Assembly (NCBI RefSeq): GCF_020740795.1
Contig: NC_067312.1
Coordinates: 62,578,905-62,642,904 of the forward strand
DNA: 64,000 bases
Reading direction: 5' to 3'
Source of the DNA: Apus apus
Taxonomy: Eukaryota; Chordata; Aves; Apodiformes; Apodidae
Shown here: positions 1-12,961 of the stretch, piece by piece
Layout: the number at the start of each line of letters is the position of its first letter
How positions within the stretch are numbered: position 1 is the first letter of the stretch
Made by a program: the position numbers and the translations under genes
The notes under the pieces: model-generated
What the model was told of the DNA's origin: nothing
The model's input: only the letters and a program-made list of their open reading frames with translations
Database searches by the model: none

Positions 1-2024
1 CTGTTACAATATTGCAAATGTAAAATCAACATGGACAAGCTAAAATATATCCTAAGTTTAAACTGAACAGAATCTAGTTCCTGTCTGCACTTCCCAAATG
101 CTGAGTGAGTTTCTGTTCATATATTGACAGAACAACCATACACTTACATCTGTTATGAATACAGTAGGTGCACATGGTAAGCTGAAGCGGTAAGTGTAGT
201 ACAATTGTATTTAAATGTCGTGTTTATGTGCCTGCCATTTCAGAATTTCTGAAACACTTGGCATCTCTGTTTTGTAGTCTGGTAAATAAATAAAAATTTG
301 TTTGTTTGGTTTGTTGGTTTTATTTTTTGTTTGTTTGTTTGTTTGGGTTTTTGTCCAACCCTGAACATGTTGGAAGTCATATTTAAAAGTTGTGCCTAGT
401 TCTGATATTTTTTAATATTTTTTTTTTTAATTATGGATTTGTATGTTATACATTCAAAGAGTTATTCCTTTCAGAAAGATGTTTGGTCCTTTATGAACCT
501 GCAGTTATAGACCCAAATATGTTATTTTAAAATACAATTTGATTGTCTTCCCATGAAGGAAAGCTGAGTTGGGAAAAATATAGTAATTACAGCACATTAC
601 TTATTAGAAACTTACAAGAAATTATATGTATATCTTTTTGTTTTGGTAACATCATCTCTCCTTTTATTTACTATTTATTATTTGTGTGGTGCCATTATGT
701 TATGTTACTCTGTCTTTAGCTGACAAAATGATATGATTTCAGATGAATAAATAAATGAAAATCCAAAAGCAATTCTTCATTGCTTTTGAGAGTCATCAAT
801 TGCTATGAATCTATATATAGAGAATTTTAATTACTATTAGAGCACTTTTCCATTAAAGTCCTTTTGCTGGATAAGAATCCAGAAAATAAAATATTTGGAC
901 ACAGCATGAAGTCTTTTTTTTTTTTTTTTAATATCTTGTCTAGATTTTGGAAGTTTTTACATCATCAGGCCAATCTGAAAAAGTACATAAAGCCACCCGA
1001 TAGATGTAGATTATGCAGAAGGGGTCCTCTGTTGTAATAAAAATAATCACACTGTAATTAGAAAGGTAAACAGCTTGCTTCCATTTTTTAAACCTCATGA
1101 AATTGCATATTTTTTACTGCAAAGGACCAATAAATCATGCATGTAGCTGTATTCTTGTGATATCAACTGTAAAGACTACATAGTGTTTAAATGAAAATAA
1201 CAGGCACACATTTAAAAAGAAGATGAAGAAATGTAAATATATTTGATTAATAAAACATTTCTATTACCTTATGGTAAGCCTTTGTTTTATGTTACAATTA
1301 TGTAAGGAATTTTGTGCATGCTATGCAGAAAACCAAATATGCTTAAATGTTTGTCCATCGAAGGCAGGCTCAAATAATCAGTGTCTTACTGTAGTTTTCA
1401 TGAGCTGCCAAAAGGGGGTTGAGGCTCAAACGTTGCAAACTATTTTGCAGTGCAAAGAGAGTGAGATCAAGTTCAGTTTTCTCGGTGACTGGATCTCAAT
1501 AGTCCAGTGCAGTCACATGCTGAAGCAATTTCTCATCCATCTTTTTGAAATTTGTTTGTATAGGTTTATGATACATATCATGTCATACTGTAACCCAGGT
1601 TTTCTATGATGAATACTAGAGCTCGAGGCTTTTTTTTGAAGGGTGACAGACCAAGTCTTGTTTAGTTACCTGAAGCCTGATTTTCAAGGATCACCATCTA
1701 GTGGACTAAGACAGAATTTCAAAACTCCAGTTGTGGTCTCATTCTAAAACCAAAGCTAAAAGCACTAACCATGCTCCACTAAAAGGGACTTTCAATGCAT
1801 TTTTGTTAGTATTATTTCACTGCCATTGTTTATGTCAGAGAGCAGTGATTATTTCACTAAGTCACACTTTGTTTCAGTTGAAAAAATGCCACTTGAGTAT
1901 GAGAACAATATGTCAGTTTCTGTCATTTTTAATGTTCTATGACCTTTTGCATAAGCACCAGAACCACCACGGTAGAATAGTTGTGCAAAACTACTGTACT
2001 GAGAAAATATTCAGGTAAATTGGC
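1..2024. other. Intergenic, no gene seen
   Basis: AT-rich DNA with the TTTG repeat at 297-353 and a T-run at 914-929. Open frames up to 112 codons (1271-1609) look random, with no family match, CpG or splice context. Confidence 0.7.
297..353 (+). repeat. TTTG simple repeat
   Basis: Imperfect (TTTG)n with an interrupting TTTTATTTTTT. Confidence 0.95.
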
Positions 2025-2545
2025 CAGCAGACTGCCTGCTGGTTTGCAAGTAGCAGGGATAGTCAATCACTCGAGACAAGCTTCTTTACATCCAAGGAAA
2101 ATTCTTTATAACAAGAAAATGTATTGAGTCACGCTGTATGAGATTATATCGCCAAACCCACATAATCCGTCATGAGGTAATGAGACACAAATGTCTATAG
2201 GGGATAGTGGGTGAAGAAGTCCTTTGGCTGATGGCCCAGTCTACAATATAAAAGAGTCCTGGGGTCCACCTCCTTGCAGCTCTTCAAGTGCATAATTTAG
2301 AAGGGGTGAGGCTCAGGTCTGGGCATATTTTTCTTTTGATTCTTTTACTGAACTTTTTTAGCTAGGCGGAGTTTGCTGCCTTCTGACTTTTGTCCCCACA
2401 GGTGTTCTCTGAGATCTGGGGAATAATTAATCCAGTATTAAAGTGCAAGAGATCAGCAGAGCAAAAGAGCATCAATTGTATTGTTTGGCTCTTGGTTTTT
2501 GACCAAAATAAAGTGGTCAATTGCTCCCAAATACATAGGCATCAG
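2025..2545 (+). mobile_element. Possible solo LTR (low confidence)
   Basis: This 0.5-kb stretch has promoter-like layout: a TATAAAAG at 2247-2254, then about 250 bases later an AATAAA at 2507-2512. It is somewhat less AT-rich than its flanks. TATA box followed by a poly(A) signal in a few hundred bases is what an LTR looks like. However, I could not place clear TG...CA ends or a target-site duplication, and no retroviral coding sequence is nearby. It could equally be unique sequence. Confidence 0.3.
2499..2520 (+). promoter_or_regulatory. AATAAA in the loop of a perfect 7-bp hairpin
   Basis: Arms TTGACCA (2499-2505) and TGGTCAA (2514-2520) enclose an 8-base loop carrying AATAAA (2507-2512). 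Presenting the poly(A) signal in a stem-loop is known from some retroviral R regions, which is the main reason for considering an LTR here. Confidence 0.4.
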
Positions 2546-5384
2546 CAGAATCCATGTCAATGCACACACACACAGGTAGCTTGCTTGGCGCCACTGAGCA
2601 TCTACCAGTTAAAAGTAAGTCCAGTGACTTCTTAACACCACAAACCTAAGGTATACTTGAAGTAGTGACACACAAATGCTGAAGCTGCACTCTAACATTG
2701 ATATACTGAATGTCAGTCCTCCCAGCCTCAGGCTCACTTATTTTCCTATGTGCTAAAGACCAGTCATCAAAACAATTTTACTGCAATCTTGGTCAACCTC
2801 ATTTTTCATGGTTGCAGTGGATCTGCTAGCCTTTTTGCTAGCCTAGACTGATAACTTAAGATGTTTTACAGACCCGGTTACCTGGTGAAACAGAAATATA
2901 CACTAACCTGTGTACAACAATAATTATGTGCTTAAAAATAAGATCTGTACCAGTCAGTGCATTGGATGGAGATTTTGTCTTTTTTCTCAATACTACTTAG
3001 TGGCTACCCTGAGATAGATTGTTGACCAGTTAAGTGAGAGGTAGCCATAGTACCTTCTTTGCTCTAAATGTGAATCATTTGCATGGGCATCTTTGCATAG
3101 TCCATCATAAAAGGGATAAAAATCTTTGCACGCAACTCAGTAGGTCTCACCTTTTCAACTTTTATTTTTCACTACAGGTAACGTAACTTGAGAGACATAT
3201 TAGAGAATCCTAGATCATGCTTTATAGCCATAGCTGGATCACTCTAGCTTTCTGCCAAACGTGTTCCTCTCCATCAACCACAGCAGTTGACTCTCACTAG
3301 TAACTTCCCCATGGATTTTAACTTTTTCCAGTCTTTAGCCTTTTCCTCCTCCCATCCTGGCTCTCATAATTTCCATCTATTATACTTTTATTTCTGTCTT
3401 CCCCTCTGACATTACTGCATTCAATCATTCTTCTCATCTCTTGAGTTTCTCCAAACAAACTTGCAATGTCTAAGGAAAGAACTTGAGCTTGTTTATATTG
3501 GCACAACAACTCACAGAACTATTTATTAATTTTTTTTTTTCAATACTCTCAGCCTCACTGGAATGAGTCAAACTACAATAGTCATGCAGAGCCTTCAACC
3601 TGGAATTTTTTTTTTTTTTTTTAGGGAGCCAAGAATATTTTGGCCTACATCAGACACTCGACTAATGATCAAATATTTCTCTGGAGGCTACTTAGCTTTT
3701 TCTTATTTTATTTTATTTTATTTTTAATTATCTTCTTTTCAGGGCAATAGTTTTTTTTTCCCATGGCATAAAAGGCAATTAGATAGCCAGTAGATTAAAA
3801 TTTTCATATAGAAAACATTTTCTATCAAGAAAAATAATTAAAAAAGAAGAGCACAATTAAATGCATCAACTGAGCCATACTTGCAGTATCTGAGTCCTTC
3901 TTCACTTTATCTTTTTTTTCCTTTAAAATACAAAAAGCCAATTTCTTCTGTCTACACACAAGATCTTCAAGAATGGAGATAATATATTCCTATAATACTG
4001 CACCATATTTCTGCACAATGAAATGCTGCAGTGGTAGTGTGTGATCAGTGAGTGATAAGAACATCCTGTAACTCCCATCTCAGTTTTTCAAATGGCTTAT
4101 GTGATGAAGATGTATGTTCCATGAATAGCGAAGCAGATACAACTCAAAACAGTATCTGATCCATTACCATCTAACTTGTTTTTATTTGATGAGCTAATGG
4201 TAGAAAGGAGGATGCATTATTCTTTAATGGGAGGTACACAGATCTTGGAAGTTTAGGCTCTGAAAGAAATTTAGAAGCATGTTGTATCTGCCTTCCATCT
4301 TACTAGTTTTTCTTTGATCTGTGTTAATAAGTCAGACTCCTAGAGAAAGATCTTCTAAGGACACATTTTCAATAAAGATTGTTCAAACATTTTGGGTTTT
4401 TTTTCCTTTTTCCCTCACAGAAATTGCTCTCTACAAAAGCAAAGGGCTTGTTTGCAGTGGGGAAAAAAAAAAAAAAAAAAGTAATTCTTTTGTATCTCCA
4501 TAAAACAAACTTCTTTCTTCATAATTCACCTTCTTCAAGTGCTCCTTTTAATTCAAAAAGTATTTTGAAAGCTGCTTCCTGCCTAGGTGTAATTACTAAA
4601 GAAAAAAATTGTGACCATTTCTATACTACAATTCATGGCTCTCCAGTGTCTAATGGTCGGCTCTTCTTTGTAAATTTCTTAGTAACATTGTTATTTTTAA
4701 ATTATTGTTTCACTTTTTACTGTGGCTGCAAAGATCATCTGTCTCTTTCAGTCTTGCATGGTCATGTGGTCTTACTTTACCTCATCAAGTCCTAATGAAG
4801 GTACTGCATTGTGCAATTTATCATATGTATTAATAAGTCATACTGTAGATTTGTGGAATAATTTTAATCTATGTGTAGCTTTTTTCTTCCTTTCCTTTGG
4901 TTTGTCAGTATCTTACTGGTTTAGGATTTTGCTATGTTGAAAAACTTTGCATGCTAACTCCCTTTCTGCCAGCAGCATAAGTTCAAAGGTTTTTTGCCCA
5001 CAAAATTCCATGGCAGACTCATGGCTACTTTAATATGCTTTTAGATTTTATTCAGACATAAAATTTCCCATATCTGCTTCCATCCCAGCAATGCACATCA
5101 TAGCCTTCTTCTATTATTAGCTCATTATCTAAAACCAAGTTAGGCAACCTCATGGTAATGACCCATGTGTTGGTTTTGGTTTCATCTGCCTAATTCTTGT
5201 TTTCTGTGGTGATGTTTACCCTTGTCAAACCCACACATTTCAGAAATTGTAGAAGAGAAAGGGAATCCGCATCAATGTTGATGTATGGTTAACCTTCACT
5301 TCTTTGAGCCATGATTTGGCTTGTATCTCTCTTACCTTTGAAAGTGTCTTCAACAGCACAGGTAAAATACAAGAATTAGTACAA
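2546..5384. other. Intergenic, no gene seen
   Basis: AT-rich with homopolymer tracts (T at 3606, A at 4463-4480). No coding or recognised repeat beyond the simple repeats listed. Confidence 0.7.
3704..3726 (+). repeat. ATTTT simple repeat
   Basis: About four units of ATTTT. A run of seventeen T lies nearby at 3606-3622. Confidence 0.9.
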
Positions 5385-5602
5385 ATCACAGAATCACAGA
5401 TTTTTTTGAGTTGGAAGGGACCTTTAGATCATCGAGTTCCAACTCCCCTGCATGGACAGGGACACTTTCCACTAGAACAGGCTGCTCAGAGCCCCATCCA
5501 AGCTGCCCTTGAACACCTCTAGGGATGGAGCCCCCACAACATCTCTGGGCAGCCTTTTCCAGTGTCTCATCACCCTTACACTGAAGAATTTACACCTGAT
5601 TA
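5385..5602 (-). mobile_element. CR1 3' fragment
   Basis: On the plus strand it starts with the reverse complement of the CR1 tail (AATCACAGAATCACAGA). It then runs through TTGGAAGGGACC, CCCCTGCATGGACAGGGACA and AACAGGCTGCTCAGAGCCCC. It is a 5'-truncated copy of about 220 bases in minus orientation, close in sequence to the 3' end of the long copy at 26667. Confidence 0.92.
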
Positions 5603-8600
5603 TTACCAGGTTAAATTAGGATAAAAGCCTTAATAAAATACTACACCAAAAATATGTTAATATAGTAAAGCCATTGAAAAATTAACATGTTAGGGCAGGG
5701 CAGAATTTGTGTTTGTTTTTTATTTAAACTCTGCAGCTTTTACATATATAGTGAATTAATTGTCAGTCAAAGTACCTTGAGGTGATGGCTTCATTTAAAT
5801 TGCTTTTTTTTTCAGGGGGCTGGAGGGCTGTTTTTCACAACATACTCAGCCTACTTAGTGAGGCTGAGTTGATGCAATCTATCCCCAAATCTGTCACAAC
5901 CATAGCTGTAGTAATTTAAAATAACCAATCCAATAATCCAGCTCTTGATTGTTTGATGTTCTTTCTGGCTTTACACTTTTGATTAAGAGGCTCAGCAAAG
6001 AGGTGAAGTTGCAGAATAGCAAAGGGTTCCTTGACCTAAAGAACTTGATGTCAGGAGGTCACTTATAGTGACTGTGATTTATTGAACAATTAACACAGCC
6101 TCCCCAAACCATTTTCTTTCCTCACTGACATATTTTTGCAGGCATCATATTCCTGTTCAGAGGATATATGCAGAGAACTTTCAGAAAGATTATTCAATCC
6201 CAATATTAAAAAAAAAAAGAAAAAATAAAAAAAATAGTATCTACGATATTGTGTAACCATAATAATGTATTTTAATAAGTTGTTTCTCAGAAATGGGATA
6301 AACTAATAATAACAATCCATATTCCTAAAGATTTTTAGCATACTGTACTAAAAAAAAAATATCACTAGATCTCATTATATTAAAAAATAAAACATCAGCA
6401 ATGAGTCTTTTCTGGACATAATCACATGAAATTTTGATCAGAGAATAAAAATAATTTTCTTGCATAAGGTTTTATTACTAAGGTCTTATGCATAGTACAG
6501 TAATAAGAGTTTGCAACAAGGAAAGAGAAGCATACCTTTTAAAGCTAAAATCTCTCTTATTGTGGGGGCATTATAAAGAAAAAAAAAAGGCAACAGGAAA
6601 AAAGCATTCTGATTGCATGGAAAGAAATATTTTCAGTACTTTAATTCTTGGAAATGCAGAACAATTGATAATGATTGTACAAATAAATTTATCACACTTT
6701 TCTAAAGATATAGGCCAAATTTAAGCAATCAAAACCTATGGTGATTTTTATACTACTTTTTTCTAACACGTACTTCATAAGAAGTGTCTCCTGTAGCATA
6801 CAGTCTTGCTGATCAATGGAACTCATGGGTGACAAGTAGAAGCTCTCTTCCTTATGTATGTTCAGGTACACATGCAGGCATTCACTCTCATTCTCTCTTT
6901 CCCTAATCTTTTTAAAGTCTTTCTTCTTAAAAAGATCCAAACTTTTGAGAAGTCAAAAGAAAATGGAAATGGAAGGGAAGGAGGTGATAAAGTTGAGTGT
7001 TCATAAAAACAAGAAGGAAACTGTCTACCAGGAAATCTTACTAACTTTCATAAGCTTCACCAGAAGTACATGTATATATCACACATAATTTTTTCATTAA
7101 AATTACTTTTCAGATAAGTGCTTCATTTGTCTCTGGGCTCAACATACTGCATTTTGCCTTGCATTAAATCAAGGTAATCTTCCACAAGATAGATTATCTG
7201 GCTGCTGTTTTTACACACAGTAGTACTTGGGAGTTTTTGACAGTCTTTACCCTACGTTTAAAATTAAATGCTCCTTAAAGCAATGAAAAATAAGCTTCTT
7301 CTAACCAAAACCTTTCCAAGGGAGACAGATGTCTTCTATTCCACTCTGAGAGGTTCCATCCAGCACATGCTGCCTCAGAGAGGGCAACTGCACCCTCGCT
7401 GCTCTGCTGCCCTGCTCCAGGGACTCTGTGAGCACTCAGTAAGCTCTGATCCCTAATGGGGGGCCGTGCTGGCTAGATTATTTCCTAAATGTGAAACTTG
7501 CAGAGCATTTAAAAGCACAGAAAGAGAAACCCAAATACTGCATTGCATCCCAAACTTAATCACATTTTAAATGGCCTTGTGCATACAGATTAATAAAAAA
7601 TGCATTTAAATGCCGATTATTTAACAAACATATTTTCAGCAAGGAACTACAAGGCTTGGAAGCTCAGACTTTCTGTTTGTTTATTTGTTTGCTTGCAGCA
7701 ATACTTTAAAAGAATGCAGCCTGATGCAGAAAGCTGGTAAACCAGGGGCTGGCTACCACCACATTTCATCTGGGGGCTGTTTTCTGTGCACACCCATGCC
7801 ACAATAGGTCTGCAATGTCTGAGAGGAAGTTTACCCACTACCAGCTCTGAGACCACTTGTGTGGCATAATTTATGTTCATAAGGCTCTTCCATGGTACCC
7901 TTGTGCTTCCAAATTCTTAATGCTGCTAGGAGTAAACGATTTCTTTCCACTATGGCTCAAAGTGCCAGAAGGCAGGAGAAATTTAAACACAACTAAGATC
8001 AACACTGGGAGTTTACTTGGCTTCTACATCTAGCAACACTGTCATAAATTTCTTATGCTTCTTATTTGAGAATTTAAAAAGCCCTATAAATTTGGCAAGT
8101 TTTCTATAACAATGTTCTTCTGTATGACCCATAAAAGCAGGAAATCCTAGAAGTTGCATTTTGCATTGTGTTTGATTGGAGGGTCACTCTGTGACCAACG
8201 ACTTTCCCATTCAAGTGCTGTTTCATTATTGACCACTTCAGTAGTGGCAACATCAAAGCAACCACAACAAAATGTCTCATCTCAGTTCCCAATCTGCTGC
8301 AGATATTGTTCCTGCTTAGTCAAAATAGTTTCTCTGCTTAAACATCAGATATTTTTTTCCTTGGAGTTACTTTAATTTGTTGTCCCTGTTGAGTACAAAA
8401 ATGTCAAAGACTGACCTACAGTACTTAAAATCCCGGTATTCTCTTTGAACAGGGACACTGTCATTGGCAGGAGGCATCTGGGCATCATTTCTGGTAGGGT
8501 CTCTTACTGTGATGAGGATTATGAAAGATTTGTGTCACATTCAGGCCGGCAAGCCCTGGTTCCAACAGTCTTGTATCTACGTTAGTGCAGCGTTCAGCCT

Positions 8601-11600
8601 TCCAAACACTGGTAGTTACTTTGCAGTCACCAAACTGCAAATCAGTGCAATTTGTGTTTCTGCACATCATATAACTAATGATGTTGTTCTGTGGTGTCTG
8701 TGGTAACAGGCAGTCTTTGGATGGCCAAAAAATAACACTGGCTTAATTCTATCAAAGAGCCCTTTATTATAGTAAGTCTATGCAAGCTCTTTTACCCCCC
8801 AATTGGATTAGTTTTTCCTTCTTAAAAATCATACTGTGGTTGAAGTTAGTGAAGCATTTTCCCCAAGTAGTGCATTATGCAATATGGAAAGTATTTCTCA
8901 AAGGATCCACTATTGTTTGCTGTGAGTGACTTAGCCCCATAAGGAATGATAATGCCAGGCTTTCAGGCAGTATGAAGAGTGCTTCAGCAGTACTGTCAGT
9001 AAATAGAACTACAGTAATAATTCCTTTCCCCCCCCCTCCAGCAGACAAAGGGGAAACATGTTCTAAAAATAGGTCAACTTTATTACTGTTACTATTAGAC
9101 TTCTATAACTGCCTTAGATAACTCTGTCTTAATTTTTGCTGGCCTGCTTCTGTAAGGAGTGTAATCCTACAATTACTAGGCAGGATCACATTGTTACCTA
9201 AGAAACAGAGAAGTTTAAAAAAAGAACTAAAATTGATGGCATCTCTCTTTTCCTCAGTCCTCCTCTGCACATTTCCTGATATGTAAGAGAACTCTGAGCC
9301 ATAGAGATATTTTTTGCAATCATATCCACAGACTTCCCAAGGCTCATGTGCAACAAAAAGGTTCAAACAACAGATACAAAAAAGAACAAAGAATGTCCAA
9401 CAGCATCCATTAATTTCTTTTACCTCAATGGCATTGACTTCACTTACGGCTTCATGAGTCATCATTTATGATCTCAGTAATTTACTGCAATGGGCATGAG
9501 ATATACCACAAAATCAATTAAAACGAAAGCAAATACAGAACTAAGATCAGGGTCTGTAAGTTACTAATGTTTGAAAAGGATGGAGTGAGAATTATTTCAG
9601 GATTCCTATCAGCCTCAACTGTCCATAGCATAACTTGCCTGAGTGCAACATGCACAGACTCTTTATTGTAGAGGAATCAAGCAGCAGTCTCTGCTGAGCC
9701 ACCTGGCCTCTTTAAGACTTAAAGATGAACTGCAAATCAATTATGAAAATAGAGTTTAGTCCATATTTATGGGCTGAATGTCCCTACTAGCCAGGCTCTA
9801 GGGGACATGCAGAACAGAAATACATTTCAGCTGCTCCTTTAAATGATTTGTTTTCCTCTGTGAAATCCTCTTGATAATTCTTGGTTCCCTGAAGGTATTT
9901 CCAAATACATCATCCTATGGTACCACAACCACAGTGAACTGGTGGCACTTACGTGTCTTGTATCCATGAAAAACATGTTCAGGAAATGCAGTTTTACTGT
10001 GGAAAGGAAGGCATGCACCCTCTGTACTGAACATTCCTACTTGTCATTCCATGTAGGTAGTCTTGAAAGGCATTTGGGTCTTATTAATTGTTTATGTTTT
10101 TTCAGAAAAACTTAACAACATTAGGAAATTGCTTTCCATTAAAATCACACTTTGGAAATATTTGCCATACTCTCTATTACAGCAAACTGGTAATCAAAAT
10201 AGAAAAGTCTTGGATGTGTCATCAGAAATGGAAAATCACCAGCCATGATGCCAAAAAATGATTAGTATAGCTGCATCCCAACAGTGTTTTTTGTCCTTGC
10301 CAGGAGAGCTATTCTCAAATAACCCCTCTACATAGTAAAGTTATTAAGACTCACATTCACTAAGGAAGACAGAAGCAAAGGAATTAATTGAGAAGTTACA
10401 GATCCACTTTTTGTTGCATATTACTCTATTTTGCTTACGTTCATTTGTTGCCCAAACTGATCAAAGAACATCCGAACATCATCTGAAGGGCAAAAGACTG
10501 TGGTCAGTCACTTTCTTCCTCTCCTAATCCCAAAGTCCACTTGGGAATCTGTTCACAGAACCAAACACGACAGCATGGAGGGGAAGGAGAGTTGGTGATG
10601 GTGTGAATCTGATGCAAGAGAAGTCCTTGTTGCAGAAAGAGAGAAATAAGAAATAGGAAATGGATTGACAAATAGAAATGGAAAAAATTTTGAGAACAGC
10701 TTTGAAAAGTGTAGGCAGTGGGCTGGAAGAAAGCCCTTCCATATGTGAAAAGAGTGAAAAAGGGAATTAAGGAAATTCTTTTAAAGCGAGTGTGACAGAA
10801 AAAAATAGTTAAAAACCCAATTTAAAGCCTTCATGAATTGACCAGAGTTTAAAACAATCCTTCAGAATGTATAAAGGACAGGTACCATGCATGGCACATG
10901 CCATAGTTTTGGCCCCATTCTTCATCCAGACCAAGGATGTGGCTGGTGTGTGCAGAACCACATTGCGCTTCCAAGTTAGATGGATCACTGCTGCAAATAT
11001 CTGACCTGGAAGCTTGGTAATGTTACCAGATCCCTCACATGAAGCTGACTCTTTGGAAAAGTCCTGTTATTTTTTTCCCCTACAATTCCAGAAGATGAAA
11101 GATATTAAAACCAACTAATTCAAAATCAAAAGTAGTGTAAAGCTGGTACTTTAATAAGCAAACTATTTTTCTTTTCTTTTTAATCATCTTGTTACAGAAG
11201 CTAATTGTATCTTTAAATATATCTTAGTTCAAATAAAATGAGAAAATAGGGATAAGTTGAAAAGCAAATCCAGAGTTGAACACTTGTGGAGGGTTATGGA
11301 ATAGAAGGAACTTTTATCACCCATTGGTTTTCCCTTGCAGGCCCTTCTTTAGGAAAAAAGTAATTCCCACTGACTTCATCAAGTTCTCCAAGTTAAGCAG
11401 CTGTTGTTGCTTGTTGGTAACACGGCTACATTTCCTGACTCAGGGCCTTTAGTCCACCTAATTGAAAGCTGTGTACATGCTTCACAAAATCATCTGATAA
11501 CCCCAACAGAAGCAGCAGATTGCTTAGTAATGCTGCAGGATTCTGAGGGTTGTTTGGATTATATTCTGTGGCCTAACTGAAAGATCTCTGTCCAATATTT

Positions 11601-12429
11601 TGAGATTATTAGAGGATTTTCATAAGGGAAAACATGCCTTTGGCAAAACCACAATGAAACTTGTCCTTTTGCCTTCATTCAGGGTTACTTTTCATATAAA
11701 CTTGTTTGTTATGGAAACTGAGAAAAAACTTGAAAAAAATATTTTTTGAATAAGTTATCCCAAGTTTGAGGTTAAAAAAAAAAAAAAAAAAGAAAAAAAA
11801 AAGATAAAAGGGAGTGGAAACAAATTACAATCAATATGTTTCATTTTGTACTGCAGAAAGGAAAATGACTCTGCTAAAAGGCTATGCATAACCCTAAGCA
11901 ATGCCAGATGTGGTACAGAGAGAAGTACTAATTACTACCCACAGTTTGGAGTTTCTTTCAAGGTAGCTAAGATCAGGTAAATTTTATAGATGGAAGTGTT
12001 ATGCCGGAAGAAGCCCGTTAATGAAGCAGAGTCAGACTTGTTAAAAAGCAACTACAACACAGAGCTCATGCAATTGTAAAACATTACCCTTTGGAATGAC
12101 AATTCTGAACAAGAGAAGCACAGACATTTTTCTCAGTTTTTCTAAGTTTTGGCCTACCAAAAAGAAAGATCAGTGCAATTCTCTGGAAACATGGTAGTGG
12201 TTGGATAAACCACTCCCCTCTTCAGGCTCAAACAGACAGAGGGTGTGTTGTTTTTTAGCTCACCCATTTTCCAGGAAGGTTCCAGACGGCTGAGCCTCTC
12301 AACTCCACATGGTAGTGGAAAAGGAGAAAGCCCCCACTGCAACTGGGATCCTAAAGTGATTTCTTTCACCCACAACCACCCTTTCTGGACAAGCACTGTG
12401 GAAGCCCACTTGAAGTGCTAGCTGTATCG
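5603..12429. other. Intergenic, no gene seen
   Basis: About 6.8 kb of AT-rich, low-CpG sequence with short A-rich tracts (6208-6236, 11774-11812). Open frames are short and resemble nothing. Confidence 0.65.
11774..11812 (+). repeat. A-rich tract
   Basis: Eighteen A, one G, ten A, then GATAAAAG. Confidence 0.95.
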
Positions 12430-12961
12430 ATGGGCTGAGGCTAATTGTATGAGATTCAACAAGGATAAGTGCCAGGTCCTGCACTTGGGTCACAACAAGC
12501 CCATGCAATGCTATAGGCCTGGGGCAGAGTGGCTGGAAAACTGCCTGGTGGAAAAGGACCTAGGGGTGTTGGTCGACAGCTGGCTTAACATGAGCCAGCA
12601 GTGTGCCCAGGTGGCCAAGAAGGTCAATTGCATCCTGGCTTCTTGTATCAGAAATAGTGCAGCCAGCAGGAGCAGGGAAGTGATTGTTCCCCTGTACTCA
12701 GAATTGGTAGGGCCACACCTCAACTATTGTGTTCAGTTTTGGGCCCCTCACTACAAGAAAGACACTGAGGTTCTGGAGCGTGTCCAGAGAAGGCCAACAA
12801 AGCTGGTGAAGGGTCTGGAGAGCAAGTCTTACAAGAAGCGTCTCAGGGGACTGGAGTTGTTTAGTCTGGAGAAAAGGACTAATGGTGGACTTGGCAGTGT
12901 TAAGTTAATGGTTGGACTACATGATCGTAAAGGTTCTCTTCAGTAATTCTATGATTCTTGT
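12430..12961 (+). mobile_element. CR1 3' fragment with C-terminal RT coding remnant
   Basis: A 165-codon open stretch (12449-12946) is the C-terminal part of CR1 ORF2: [33 protein letters not shown] and [20 protein letters not shown]. It runs on through the usual LERVQRR and LEKR motifs. Between about 12880 and 12890 most of the 3' UTR appears to be deleted. The copy then ends in GGTTGGACTACATGATC and an ATTCTATGATTCT-type tail. It lacks the RT catalytic motif and is 5'-truncated. Confidence 0.93.

Noticed and set aside
1271..1609. 112-codon plus-strand open frame
   Set aside because: Cys-rich but matches no family known to me. No CpG, poly(A) or splice signals support it.
9103..9465. 120-codon minus-strand open frame with a hydrophobic Cys-rich segment
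   Set aside because: No recognisable domain, no promoter or splice context, and a composition like the surrounding AT-rich DNA.
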